Assembly: GCF_022539315.1 (NCBI RefSeq)
Contig: NC_066336.1
Coordinates: forward strand, 2,236,600 to 2,300,599
DNA length: 64,000 nt
DNA from: Serinus canaria
Taxonomy: Eukaryota > Chordata > Aves > Passeriformes > Fringillidae
Direction of reading: 5' to 3'
Shown here: positions 36,546-46,715 of the stretch, one piece after another
How positions within the stretch are numbered: the stretch's first letter is position 1
Layout of the letters: the number at the start of each line of letters is the position of its first letter
Translations under genes and position numbers: made by a program
The notes under the pieces: generated by a model
The model's database searches: none
Seen by the model: only the letters and a program-made list of their open reading frames with translations
Told to the model about the DNA's origin: nothing

Positions 36546-39500
36546 TCTGGGAGGGAAGCTCACAGGTGATTTAGAGCTCTAAATGCTTCTTGCAGGTCTC
36601 TTCCTCCAGGTACAGGGTTATACTGGATAAATAAAGTACCACTTTAGAAGTGTAATTTTATGTAAATTGCCCTGGGGAAAGCTTTGGGTTGCTTTATGGG
36701 CTGGTCCATTATTATCCCACACCATCCTGGTTTGTATTCCACGAGTGACACAGCTGCAAGGTTTCTCCTTCAGTCCTGCTTTGGGTAGGATGGTGGCCAC
36801 AGGTCACCTCTGGTTAGGTGCTAGAGCAAAGCCAGGAGCTGCCACTGTGACACTGAACCCTCAGAATCCTCACCTGTCTGTGTCTCTGTACCTGCTTGGA
36901 TGCAAGCCAGGCTTTTCAGGACAAAATGCTGTTTTCTCACATGGAGCCAGCAGGCCACCTGTCACCTGTTGCATCAATGATGAATCCGAGCCACTTTTGG
37001 GATGGGCTTTGGTCCTGCAGCAAAGAGCAGGACCCAGCCAAGCACAAGGACTGCCAGAATTGCAGTCTGGTGCTTCCAGCGTACTGCGGGCAGCAGTGCA
37101 TGAAACTGGAACATGGGCTTCAAGGAGAATCATGCTTCCCCAGAGAAACAGTCCCTTTCCCACTTGTAAACCCCAGGGAAAAAAAACCAAACTTCCTTTG
37201 CAAAATTAAGGGGACAGCTGACTTTAGAGAGGTGGGATTCTATTGCCAGTAATTGCAACTTCCTCCTTCTGTGTTAAACAGATTATTCCAGAAAGCAATG
37301 GCTGGGATCTGCGAGGTTTCTCAAGACAAATTTGCTTTTCCTTTTCATATTGTCTTTAAAGTTAAAGCAGCATCATAACAAAGGATTTATGATGTATATC
37401 TTACATGCCTCTCAAATATTAAAATTAGCAAATACCAAACAAACAGTCAATTTGTTGTTTTCCACGTCGCTTATAACATTTTCTGGTTTTCACATTTACC
37501 CCCAGATCTGGCTGATCTCGGAGTAGCATTCTCACCAATTATCAGTCATTCATTTTCTTCTGATGTATCACACTTCTGATGGGCTGGGAATCAAGCATGT
37601 GCAGAGAATAATGAAATTTTTTTAAAAATCAAACCCGTGGTGTGAACTCTGCTGGTTTGCAGCTTACTTAGAAATCTGGAAATGTATTTCTGGAGTTGAG
37701 ACGTGTCAAAGTGCAGGAAGATGTGAGGGGCCTGGCTGCTTTCAGTGTCTAACCCAGAGTAAGAATGATGGCAGTGTATTGTGCTCACCTAAATGCAGAA
37801 CTAAACTTAGTGACAAGTATCAGTCACTTCTGGCATGGACACAGCAGGGCAACACTTGTTGTTTGCCTGGATAAAACTGTCCTACATTGAGCTCTGAAGG
37901 AAACCATCCAGATATCAAAAGTCAGCACAAAAATTGACTGGATATTCCTCTGTCTTTTGAGTAAAAATTCCTTTTTGTCCCTTGGTGATGCACTCAGAGA
38001 TACCTGTAAAGGAAGACATCCCTCAGTGTGCACACAAGCCATAATCCACCCTCTGTGATCCCCATGGGTGCAGTGCAGAACTCAGCCAAGATGTCCCAGC
38101 CTGCCCATTCCTGACCCTGGATGAGCACAGAGAATTGTGCAGAAGGAATTTGGATATTTTCCCATGTCTGAGCTCCATGAAATTGGGATGGCTAGGGAAG
38201 TCGATTCTAAACCACAGGGGGAAAAAACCAACCAAAAAACCAACCAAAAAACCAGCTTCATGGCCATAAAGACTGGGGTCAGAGCAACAACTGCTCAGCT
38301 TCTTTGCCAGGGCTGCTAGAGCTGAGGGGGAGAGCTGCTTCAAGTGTTCAGGGACCAAAGGAACAAGCATTGTATGTCAGGGAACCCTGTGTCTGCATCC
38401 TTGAAAGTGAAGCTGAAGCAGAGGAGTGCACCAAAGATCAGAGTGCAGCAAGAGAGGAGGACAGAGAACTGTTAGGGAGCAATGCTTAGAAAGCCAGAGG
38501 CACGTGGAAAATGCTCATGGGGCTGATGCCCCACTCTGTCAAGAGGATATTCTGTGCTCTTCCCAGAGTTTGCTCTGATATGAGCCTGGGGGCTCTGCTG
38601 CCCCAAGGACATCCAGGGACAGCTGTTACAGGCAGCTGTGTCATCCCTCACCAGACCCTTCTTGAAAGCAATGAAAATTCTCTGTGTTCCTCTGCCCATG
38701 TGGAACACCACAGCACCACAATGCTGAATCTTGAGCTAGTTCCAGACCTGAACTGTGATGTTCTGCAAAAACTTTCACTTTCTTCGTTTTTTTGTTCATT
38801 TTGAATTGGAGTTCAAAACTGGAGTTCATCAAGTTTAGGCTGAATTGTAGAAAAAAAATCCGGTTTTCACCATTTTACATGGGGTAAACTAATTCACTTT
38901 ACTTTCCTGGTGCTTCACTGGTTATAGGAAATCACACTCCAAAAAGATTGTGTGACCTGTCCTTGTGACTTTCTGAGCTGGAGATGTCAGTGTCCCTAAG
39001 CAATACTTTGTTTCACTACTCTTACTATCTCCAAAGTTTTCCTGAGGGCTCAGTCTTCCTTGCTGTAGTTAAGTCTCTCTCCTTTCAGTGGTATTAGTCA
39101 CAGCCACAGGGAACAGACTCTTCCTTCCTGTTCTGGAGGCTTTCATGCACAGAAAGACTGTTGAACATCTCAGCTGTGCTCTTTAAACCCCAGCATTCCT
39201 GTTTCCATGAAGTTTATTCCCATACATTTTCTTCTCTGATGATTCCTGCTGCTTTCTTCTGATTCCTTGCTGTGTGCTCTGGATCTTCTTGGGAACAGTG
39301 CCCAGAGCTGAATGCCAGGCTGCCATTTGGCCTTGTCCAAAGTGAGCAGAACAAGATCTATTCAAGTCCTCACTCCCAGGTACACACTTGCCATGGTGTT
39401 TGCTGTTTTGCCCTGGTACAATGTCACTGGCTTTGCTGACAGTGCACACTGAGCCCACACTGAGCTTTTGCTGAGCTGGTTACTCTCCATCACACAGCAG

Positions 39501-40000
39501 AGGAACTGCTCATTTCTACCTGAACTACCTGCCTTGCACTTGTCCTTAAACTCAACTTCATGGTTGAGAGCTTCCCAGCCCCTGCTCCCTCCAAAGAACT
39601 TTGTAACATATTGTAGAGGCTGGTTTTGCAATGTAGCATTTATCAGAATCACTGGTAAATGAAAAAAATCAGCCCAGTAAACCCCAGGCTTTCTCTTTGA
39701 TAAGTAATATTTAGTTATCATGTGTAACAACAATTGCAACTTGGTAATTATCAGTGGGTTGGATAGCTAATACCTATTGGTAAATAAAGGTAAGAGAGGA
39801 AAAATACCAATAATTCTTACAGAAAATACCAATAATTTCTTACAAGCTGAGCAAAAATCAAAGGTGGGGAGGAGAGAGTGAAGGTGTTAAACATTGCTAA
39901 TATTTGCTTGCCAATTACTACAGTTGCTTATTTAAAATGAGAAATGTTTTGCATGTAGTTTCTCATATAGAATGCTGTTCTCTGCATCAAGTGAACAAAC
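36546..40000. other. non-coding DNA, presumed HTR1D intron
   Basis: No exon or interspersed repeat recognised. A short AACCAACCAAAAAACC simple repeat lies at 38228-38252. A short direct repeat (AAATACCAATAATT...CTTACA, two copies) lies at 39803-39844. Confidence 0.5.
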
Positions 40001-40182
40001 TAGGGACCTGATTTACTTAGAAATGTCGCAATGATCCTGGCAGATTAGGGACCTGATTTACTTGGAAATGTCGCAATGATCCTGGCAGATTAGGGACCTG
40101 ATTTACTTGGAAATAGTCTCAATGATCCTGGCAGATTAGGGACCTGATTTACTTGGAAATAGTCTCAATGATCCTGGCAGAT
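40001..40182 (+). repeat. minisatellite, four units of 45-46 bp
   Basis: Units begin TAGGGACCTGATTTACTT at 40001, 40046, 40091 and 40137 and end GATCCTGGCAGAT. Units 1 and 2 carry AAATGTCGCAATG; units 3 and 4 carry AAATAGTCTCAATG. The order is therefore AABB, with near-identical copies, which points to recent duplication. Confidence 0.95.
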
Positions 40183-41509
40183 TAGACATCCAGCCTTGCT
40201 GCATGAGCTGTGCTGGAGTGAACACTTGCAGAGTCAGGCACACTTTTCCAGAAACATGAACTCTTCTCTACCAGCTCCCCTCACTGGCAGTGAAGAGAGA
40301 TGCTCAGCCCTGAAGGGCCCAGCTGCTGCTGAGCTTCACCAGAAATTCTGATGCAAACCTACTTGTGCCTTGGATTTTTCAGTGCAATACATTACAGCAT
40401 TGTCTGGTTTTCTCCCAGGAGCTGCATCCAGGTTTGGTTATCATCTCTGGAAGGGCACATTCCCAGAGCCAATTCTAAATATATTTCATGTTGTTTGAAC
40501 AGTGCTTTTGTCTTCAGGTTGGGTTCCATACCTACTCTATGATGCATGCTTGAGTCAATTGTCCCAAAATGCAAGAACTTACTCAAAACTTGCTCCCTTT
40601 TTAAAGAAAAGGGCCTTCAGAGGGGTTCCTCTTGGCCAGAGTGCCACCTCCTGTCCTGCCTTCTGGCCACCTGCTGTTGGCTCTCACTGGAAGCAGCCTC
40701 ACTGCTGATCACACTTTCAGCATGACAGAATAGACCTACTCTCTTTAGTGGACTCTGCATTTAAATGAAAAGTGAAAATTAGCTACAAAATGAATTTTCA
40801 GTAGTTTGCTGAACTTCAGCTCTGTTTTCAGCCATCCCTTTGAAATTCTCCAGCTTCAAGAGAAGAAAATTAATTCCCTAATTCCTCTAATTTTAGTGTG
40901 AACTTAAAGGAAACATGCAACTTACTAAAGGACATTTTATCTAATTTTCCTTTTTTTTCTGTTCTATTTAGTGAAAGAGTAAATTCTGTAGTTTTATTTC
41001 AACATATCTATTTTGTATCTATTATTTATGCCAGCCCAGCACTGCAGAGGTGCATTGAAGCCTTCTTGCAGCCCAGCATCCTCAGCAAGTGTGTCAGCTG
41101 CACCATAAAATCACAGTCTGCAGGAATTGCCCCACTCTCCAGTAATGGCTGTGCTCCAGAAGGAACAGAAATGTGTTGGGACTTTGTTTACCCTTGGGAC
41201 TGAGCACCTCTGGTTATCTGGGCAATCTCTGCAGCTCCATGCCCAGAGCTCACATGATGACACTTGGTCCTGAGGAGCTCCTGGTGGCACCCAGCCTTGG
41301 CACACCTGGTGCTCTGCTTTTCCTCAAAGAGACCCTTCCCTGCCACCCTGCCCTTGCTCTCTCACTGCAGAGAGTTAAACGGGCTTGCTGCAGCCTGGCA
41401 CTGTATGTCAGCGTGCTGTCCTGTGCCAATCTCACTCTGGTTGGCTGGGACATCACCTTCCATTTATTTCAGGGCCTTTGAAGTGAAAAAAATTCCCACA
41501 GTCCATGGC
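40183..41509. other. non-coding DNA, presumed HTR1D intron
   Basis: No gene or repeat recognised. Short open frames around 41173-41481 overlap in both strands and look like chance. Confidence 0.5.
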
Positions 41510-41515
41510 CAAGAG

Positions 41516-41894
41516 TGTGATGGTGTTCACAGGGGTCCCAGGATGAGGGAAGAGATGAAAGTCTTGACTCCATGTTCAGAAGGCTGATTGATTATTTTAT
41601 GATATTTATTATATTAAAACTACACTAAAAGAATAGAAGGAAGGATTTCAGCAGAAGGAAGCTGAGAATAGAAAAGGAATGAATAACAAAGGTTTGTCTG
41701 TGACCCAGACAGTCTGGACAGCTGGGCTGGGATTGGCCATTAATGAGAAACAACCACAGAGACCAATCCCAGATCCACCTGCTGCATCCCACAGCAGCAG
41801 AGAATCTTTGTTTGCACTTTGTTCCTGAGGCCTCTCAGCTCCTCAGGAGGGAAAATCCCAAGGAAAGGATTTTTCATAAAACATGTTGGTGACA
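41516..41894 (-). mobile_element. solo LTR, family A, - orientation, perfect 6-bp TSD
   Basis: It starts TGTGATGGTGTTCACAGG and ends GTTGGTGACA, 379 bp, the same length as the copy at 21388-21766 and very similar to it. The flanks at 41510-41515 and 41895-41900 are both CAAGAG, a perfect 6-bp duplication. It lies about 3 kb upstream of the HTR1D coding exon, opposite in orientation to the gene. The good ends and intact duplication suggest a fairly young insertion. Confidence 0.93.
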
Positions 41895-41900
41895 CAAGAG

Positions 41901-42378
41901 CACAGGTGAAGCCCAAGGACAGATGGACCAAGCACAGCGCTGATGCAGCCAAGGCACCAGAGAGGATTCCCATCCTCTGAAGTGTGACAAAGCTGGGGAC
42001 AAGCCAGGGTGACAACCCTGCCATGCCCTGCCGGGTGGGGCTGTCGGGCCGGTGCTCTCAGCTGCCTGCAGGCTGCACTGCCACCCCAGGCACCGAGCCA
42101 GCCCGAGAGAGGCACACAGGGAGGCAACGATGCTATCTTAACTAGAGGTGATGTTATCTTATCTGGAGGTGATAGCAGCACCAGCAGCAGGGAAACTTCC
42201 CTGTCTGACCATCCAGGAGCCACTCTGGCAGACACCCCACACTCACACAGCACCCCTGGGTTCCTCACCAGGTTTCCAGAGGCAGTCCTTGTGTTTCCAA
42301 CCCAAGGTTTCCTGTGGCAGTCTCAGATGTCTTTTAGGAGCTGCCATCTACAGGAGCATCCCGGGACCTCTCTCTGTC
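41901..42378. other. non-coding spacer between LTR and ERV fragment
   Basis: A short duplication (GAGGTGATGTTATCTT-like, GGAGGTGATAGCAG) occurs near 42143-42175. Overlapping open frames in both strands are not called. Confidence 0.5.
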
Positions 42379-43110
42379 TGAGAGATCCCGGGAAAAATTC
42401 GCAAGTCTCTTTTCCCAGCCCGGTGCTTGAAGAAGGAGTCAGGGCTCTTCAGTCCTCGGTCTCAAGGTTGTTTATTGTTCTTTATCTATAAATTTTTTTC
42501 TCCTGTCCTGCTGAGGTGCATTCAGCAGGACAGACCAGGACACTCTGCCTGCCCCCAGGGCTGTGTTATCTCTTTATACTAAAAACTACATGTACAATGT
42601 TTACCATTACTTCCCAATCCCTATCACCTGTGTTAGACAGTGAGCTTCTACTCTAAACCAATCCAAAAGTGCCACCATCACAGCAGAAGATGGAGGCAGA
42701 GAAGAAGAAGAAGAAAGGCTGGACACGCCCAGATCCCTCTATCTTGCCCCCTAGTCCTCCATTCTAGAACCCCCAAAATCTACTTTTTCACCCTGTGATA
42801 AATTCACTATCATTCCACTTAAATTTTTGTGTCTTGCAGATCTTCATCTAAGGTTGGTAACTTGCTCCACCAGTCATAATCAAAACCACAGGCATTTTGG
42901 GCTCTGTGCCAGGGTCTCTGAGACCCCTGGGCAGGGGTCTTGGCTGCTCAGGACAGCCAGAGGGATGTCCTGGGTCTTGCCACAGGAGCTCAACCTGCAG
43001 CTGGCACTGCTGAGCACAGCTGGCACTAAATGTGTTCCTCAACATCCAGGTTCTGCCCAGGGCTCCTCATGCTCCAGAGGTGTGTGCATCCTGCCCAGGC
43101 AGCACATCCC
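42379..43110 (-). mobile_element. ERV 3' fragment, family C, 3' LTR plus internal tail, - orientation
   Basis: The LTR spans about 42379 (TGAGAGATCC) to 42846 (complement of TGAAGA). On the minus strand it has a TATA box (complement TTTATA at 42573-42578) and a polyA signal (complement TTTATT at 42471-42476). From 42847 to about 43110 it carries internal sequence homologous to 26990-27175. Of the three family C copies this has the best preserved signals. No 5' LTR and no retroviral gene remain. It sits in the presumed HTR1D intron, antisense to the gene. Confidence 0.8.
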
Positions 43111-44667
43111 TCTGCTCTCAGGAAACATGCTGGATGGCCACTTCCCACTCCTGGGCTCTGCTGTTTCAGGATTTGTAATATCTATGTATTTATTTTCTGC
43201 TTTCCTTAACAGGCAGTTATGTGTATGACTTTGTACCTGACATAATTTAATGACTGCTTGTCATTTAATATTATTTTCCTTCAGTATCTGTAGTTTACAC
43301 AAACTTAATTTCTTTTTCTTTTTAACAGGAAAATAATTTACCTGTATTCATCATTCTTTTGTTGATTAAAAGGTAACTTCATTGAAAGACTAAATTATTT
43401 GGAATATGTTCATTTTGTCTAGATGGTAACTCTTCCTGAGTACATGATAAATAATCATGTCCTGACTTTGCTCAGTATCACAAAATGGCCATGAGGAAGG
43501 GATTTTCTCTTCCTAGTGAGAAAAAAAAATCAAGAAAGTAGTAGTCTAGTGTGAAATATGAGACTTTTCTATGTCTCCTTCTTAGAAAAGTACACCTCAA
43601 GAGAAAAAGCATGTCTGAAAATGTTTGACTGACAGAAGGTGGTTGCACATAAAAAAATCAAACACACCAAAATGAAAAGTGTTGCTCCTTATATTAGGAT
43701 TTAGGAGTTTAAGAGAGGCTGTTTGAGTTCAAAATGCTGATGTTTCATGTAGAATATTGTGCTCCTCTTGCTCCACAGATTCCCAGCTGAGTGCCTGGAT
43801 GGATGGCATGAATTGGTACCAGAGATGACTGAGAGAGGCTCTTCTCCTGCAGGGCTGGGAGCAGGCTGGCCTGGTGACTGTCTCCTTGCAGAAGCTGGGT
43901 GTTCTCCCTGTAGCCCTCACAGCACTCTTCAAAGCCCTTCCTGACCCACATTCAGGATCTCTTTCAAGAAGGGTTGGGCTGGCATAATACAAGTGACATT
44001 CTGGGACTCATGGTGAAGTGAGTGAAATCTGTCTCAGGATGTTTCCTTCAGGTTTGTGAAGACTTCAGGAGATCCAGTCCAGGTGAATGCAAGGAAAAGT
44101 ATGGAAAGCCTGCAGATTGCAGACTGTGCTGTAATGTGCACCAGTGCATTGGGGTCTGACACCCAGCACCTGACTTCAGCATTTGAAGACTAATTGTGGA
44201 AGGGAAAACCTGAATAGTCTGGAGAAATAAATGAAAATGGAGATCTGTACTTGAAGAAGTCTTGATTTGCAAATCTGGGAGGAATTATATTTACAGAAGG
44301 AATTCAGAAGTATTGTTTTATATGTTAGGTACTCTACTAATAACGTGTCCCTTGTAAATACCAAAAACATGTCACTCAGCTATTAGAGAGAAAAGGAAAA
44401 TAATCTTGAGGGGAGCTTTGTCTCCAGCCAACGGGCATCAACTGCATGCCCAGATGTTTCTTTTCCATCTCTTACCCTTCAGTGTTGATTTATGGAACTT
44501 TGTAGAAGTTTAGGTCAGAAAGGAGGTGTGAAAAAAAGTCAGCAAAGAATTATTTTGTTTTCTTCAAGATGAAAACCACTTGAATTCTCATTACTTATAG
44601 TACTGTTTTCATTGTTGTACACCAGACTTGTGTCTGGATGACATTTTGCTGTAACAATGATGTAATT
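43111..44667. other. non-coding DNA, presumed HTR1D intron
   Basis: AT-rich sequence with no exon or repeat recognised. Confidence 0.5.
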
Positions 44668-44702
44668 GATGTGATGTGATGTGATGTGATGTGATGTGAT
44701 GT
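44668..44702 (+). repeat. pentanucleotide microsatellite (GATGT)7
   Basis: Seven perfect GATGT units in a row. It ends 138 bp before the candidate splice acceptor of the HTR1D coding exon. Perfect short-unit arrays are often length-variable. Confidence 0.97.
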
Positions 44703-44820
44703 AAAATCTTGCACAGGAGAGCACCTTATCTACTGTGTCAGCAGAAGTTTTCAACAAGTTAATAAGTCTTCAGTGTTTGACTAAAGTATGAAAAATTCTA
44801 TTTTATCAACAAAAGTGAGC

Positions 44821-44840
44821 ATCTTTCTTCATTGTCCCAG
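44821..44840 (+). promoter_or_regulatory. HTR1D: candidate splice acceptor of the HTR1D coding exon
   Basis: A pyrimidine-rich run, TTTCTTCATTGTCCCAG, ends in AG at 44839-44840. The exon would start at 44841 and give 35 nt of 5' UTR before the ATG at 44876. The fit to consensus is good, but no transcript evidence is available. Confidence 0.6.
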
Positions 44841-44875
44841 AAGGATTGCACTGGAGGGTGAAATCAGAGCAGAGG

Positions 44876-46012
44876 ATGACTCAGTACAACCATTCAGCAC
44901 AGTTCTCTCTCCAGAGCTCAGCAAATAAATCATTAAATGTCACTGAAACACCTCTGTCTTGGGACGAAAGGACACTCCTAGGGTTGAAGATTTCACTGTC
45001 AGTCCTCCTGGCTGTTATAACTTTGGCAACAATCCTGGCAAATGTTTTTGTTGTAATTACAATTCTCCTGACCAGAAAGCTCCACACACCTGCAAATTAC
45101 CTCATTGGCTCCTTGGCAGTGACTGATCTTTTGGTGTCCGTGCTGGTGATGCCTGTCAGCATTGCTTACACTGTCACCCACACGTGGGCCTTTGGCCAGC
45201 TGCTGTGTGACATCTGGCTGTCATCAGACATCACGTGCTGCACAGCCTCCATCCTGCACCTGTGTGTCATTGCCCTGGACAGGTACTGGGCTATCACAGA
45301 TGCTCTGGAATATTCCAAGCGGCGCACTGCTGGCCGAGCAGCCCTCATGATTGCCGTGGTCTGGATGATTTCTATCAGTATCTCTGTGCCACCTTTCTTC
45401 TGGAGGCAAGTGAAAGCTCATGAAGAAATTGCCAAGTGTGCTGTAAACACAGAGCAAATTTCCTACACGATTTATTCAACTTGTGGAGCTTTCTACATCC
45501 CAACTGTGCTCCTCCTGATATTGTATGGGAGAATTTATGTAGCAGCTCGATCCAGGATTCTGAAGCCACCCCCATTATATGGGAAACGTTTTACTACTGC
45601 ACACCTGATCACTGGCTCTGCAGGCTCTTCCCTCTGCTCCATTAATGCTAGCCTCCATGAAGGGCACTCCCATTCAGGTGGATCCCCAATATTTCTGGGT
45701 CATGTTAAAATAAAACTTGCAGATAGTGTGCTGGAAAGGAAAAGAATTTCTGCTGCGAGAGAAAGGAAAGCTACCAAAACTTTAGGCATTATTCTGGGAG
45801 CTTTCATTTTCTGCTGGCTGCCTTTTTTTGTCATATCCCTAGTCCTACCAATCTGTCAAGATGCCTGTTGGTTTCATCCCATCCTACTGGACTTTTTCAC
45901 CTGGTTGGGTTACCTAAACTCATTAATCAATCCAGTCATTTATACAGCTTTTAATGAAGAATTTAAACAGGCTTTCCAAAAACTAATACTTTTCAAAAAG
46001 TGCTCCTCTTGA
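44876..46012 (+). CDS. HTR1D: 5-hydroxytryptamine receptor 1D
   Basis: The 378-residue protein is a class A GPCR that binds serotonin at the plasma membrane and couples to Gi/o to lower cAMP. It resembles mammalian HTR1D (about 377 residues) along its whole length. The N-terminus has three N-glycosylation sequons (Asn5, Asn17, Asn21). Seven membrane segments follow. The amine-binding Asp is at 118 (LSSD), the DRY motif at 135-137, the disulfide pair Cys111/Cys188, Ser201-Thr202 in TM5, CWLP at 313-316 in TM6 and NPVIY at 352-356 in TM7. The third intracellular loop ends in the basic [15 protein letters not shown], and a Cys near the C-terminus (376) may be palmitoylated. The ATG at 44876 aligns with the mammalian start. 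The frame stays open upstream to a TTG at 44846, but that is not a usual start and falls just after the splice acceptor. No frameshift or missing key residue. HTR1B is the nearest alternative, but the loops and tail fit 1D. Confidence 0.97.
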   Translation: MTQYNHSAQFSLQSSANKSLNVTETPLSWDERTLLGLKISLSVLLAVITLATILANVFVVITILLTRKLHTPANYLIGSLAVTDLLVSVLVMPVSIAYTVTHTWAFGQLLCDIWLSSDITCCTASILHLCVIALDRYWAITDALEYSKRRTAGRAALMIAVVWMISISISVPPFFWRQVKAHEEIAKCAVNTEQISYTIYSTCGAFYIPTVLLLILYGRIYVAARSRILKPPPLYGKRFTTAHLITGSAGSSLCSINASLHEGHSHSGGSPIFLGHVKIKLADSVLERKRISAARERKATKTLGIILGAFIFCWLPFFVISLVLPICQDACWFHPILLDFFTWLGYLNSLINPVIYTAFNEEFKQAFQKLILFKKCSS

Positions 46013-46715
46013 GACTCTCCTCGTGTGTAACTGACCCTTGTGCAATCTCACAGCCTACCTGAAACCTTCCATGCTTTTATCCCTAAGGAACTGAGTGGTA
46101 ATTGCCATCTCTGCTCTACCCTGTCCTGTGCATGTAAATTTCTGGGAATTTCTTGCCAATTTGATACTTTCTGTCTGGGATTGTACATGCCATAACAGAA
46201 CTTGTCCATGGTCACTGCAGTGATCATGTGTGTATATAAGATCAATGACACATGAAATAAGCTTTGCAATGAGGCAAGGAGTGTGAACCAGGGAGTTTGT
46301 CTTGTGTGCTGAGGTGACACATTACCCTGAGGGGAGGAAATTGTGTGTGTATTTACAAGACCTTAGTATTTCTGCTATATGTTATTAACCATTTATGTCA
46401 GCTGAGAGAGTTTCTGGAGAGCAGAATCTGATAGTTATATTTTCTATGGCATGTATCTTACCCATGTGAAGCTGATGAAACCTGTAACTCTTTCAGAAGA
46501 TGTGTGACACAGCCTGGCTATAGTCAGCAGCAGGGCAGAGCAGCATAGCACAGATGTAAGTTATGTGGATATTTCACAAATGCTGCAGTTGAAGTTATGC
46601 TTTTGGTGAAGTGTAGAAAGGAGACAATTTAGTTGAATTAATTATTACACATTTTATCATGAATAGGGCAGCCAGTGAAGAAATGTTACAAAATAAATAG
46701 CATGAAAATGATTGA
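46013..46715 (+). other. HTR1D: probable HTR1D 3' UTR
   Basis: AT-rich sequence after the TGA stop at 46010-46012, with no open frame. The first clear AATAAA is at 46692-46697, so cleavage near 46715 is plausible. The end point is a guess without RNA data, and later signals could be used. Confidence 0.4.
46692..46697 (+). terminator. candidate polyA signal AATAAA
   Basis: A canonical AATAAA about 680 bp after the HTR1D stop codon, followed by T-rich sequence within 40 bp. Confidence 0.45.

Noticed and set aside
40001..40182. CRISPR-like array
   Set aside because: The units are contiguous with no unique spacers, in a vertebrate genome; it is a plain minisatellite.
44881..45645. Short open frames on both strands inside HTR1D
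   Set aside because: Shadows of the conserved receptor coding sequence.
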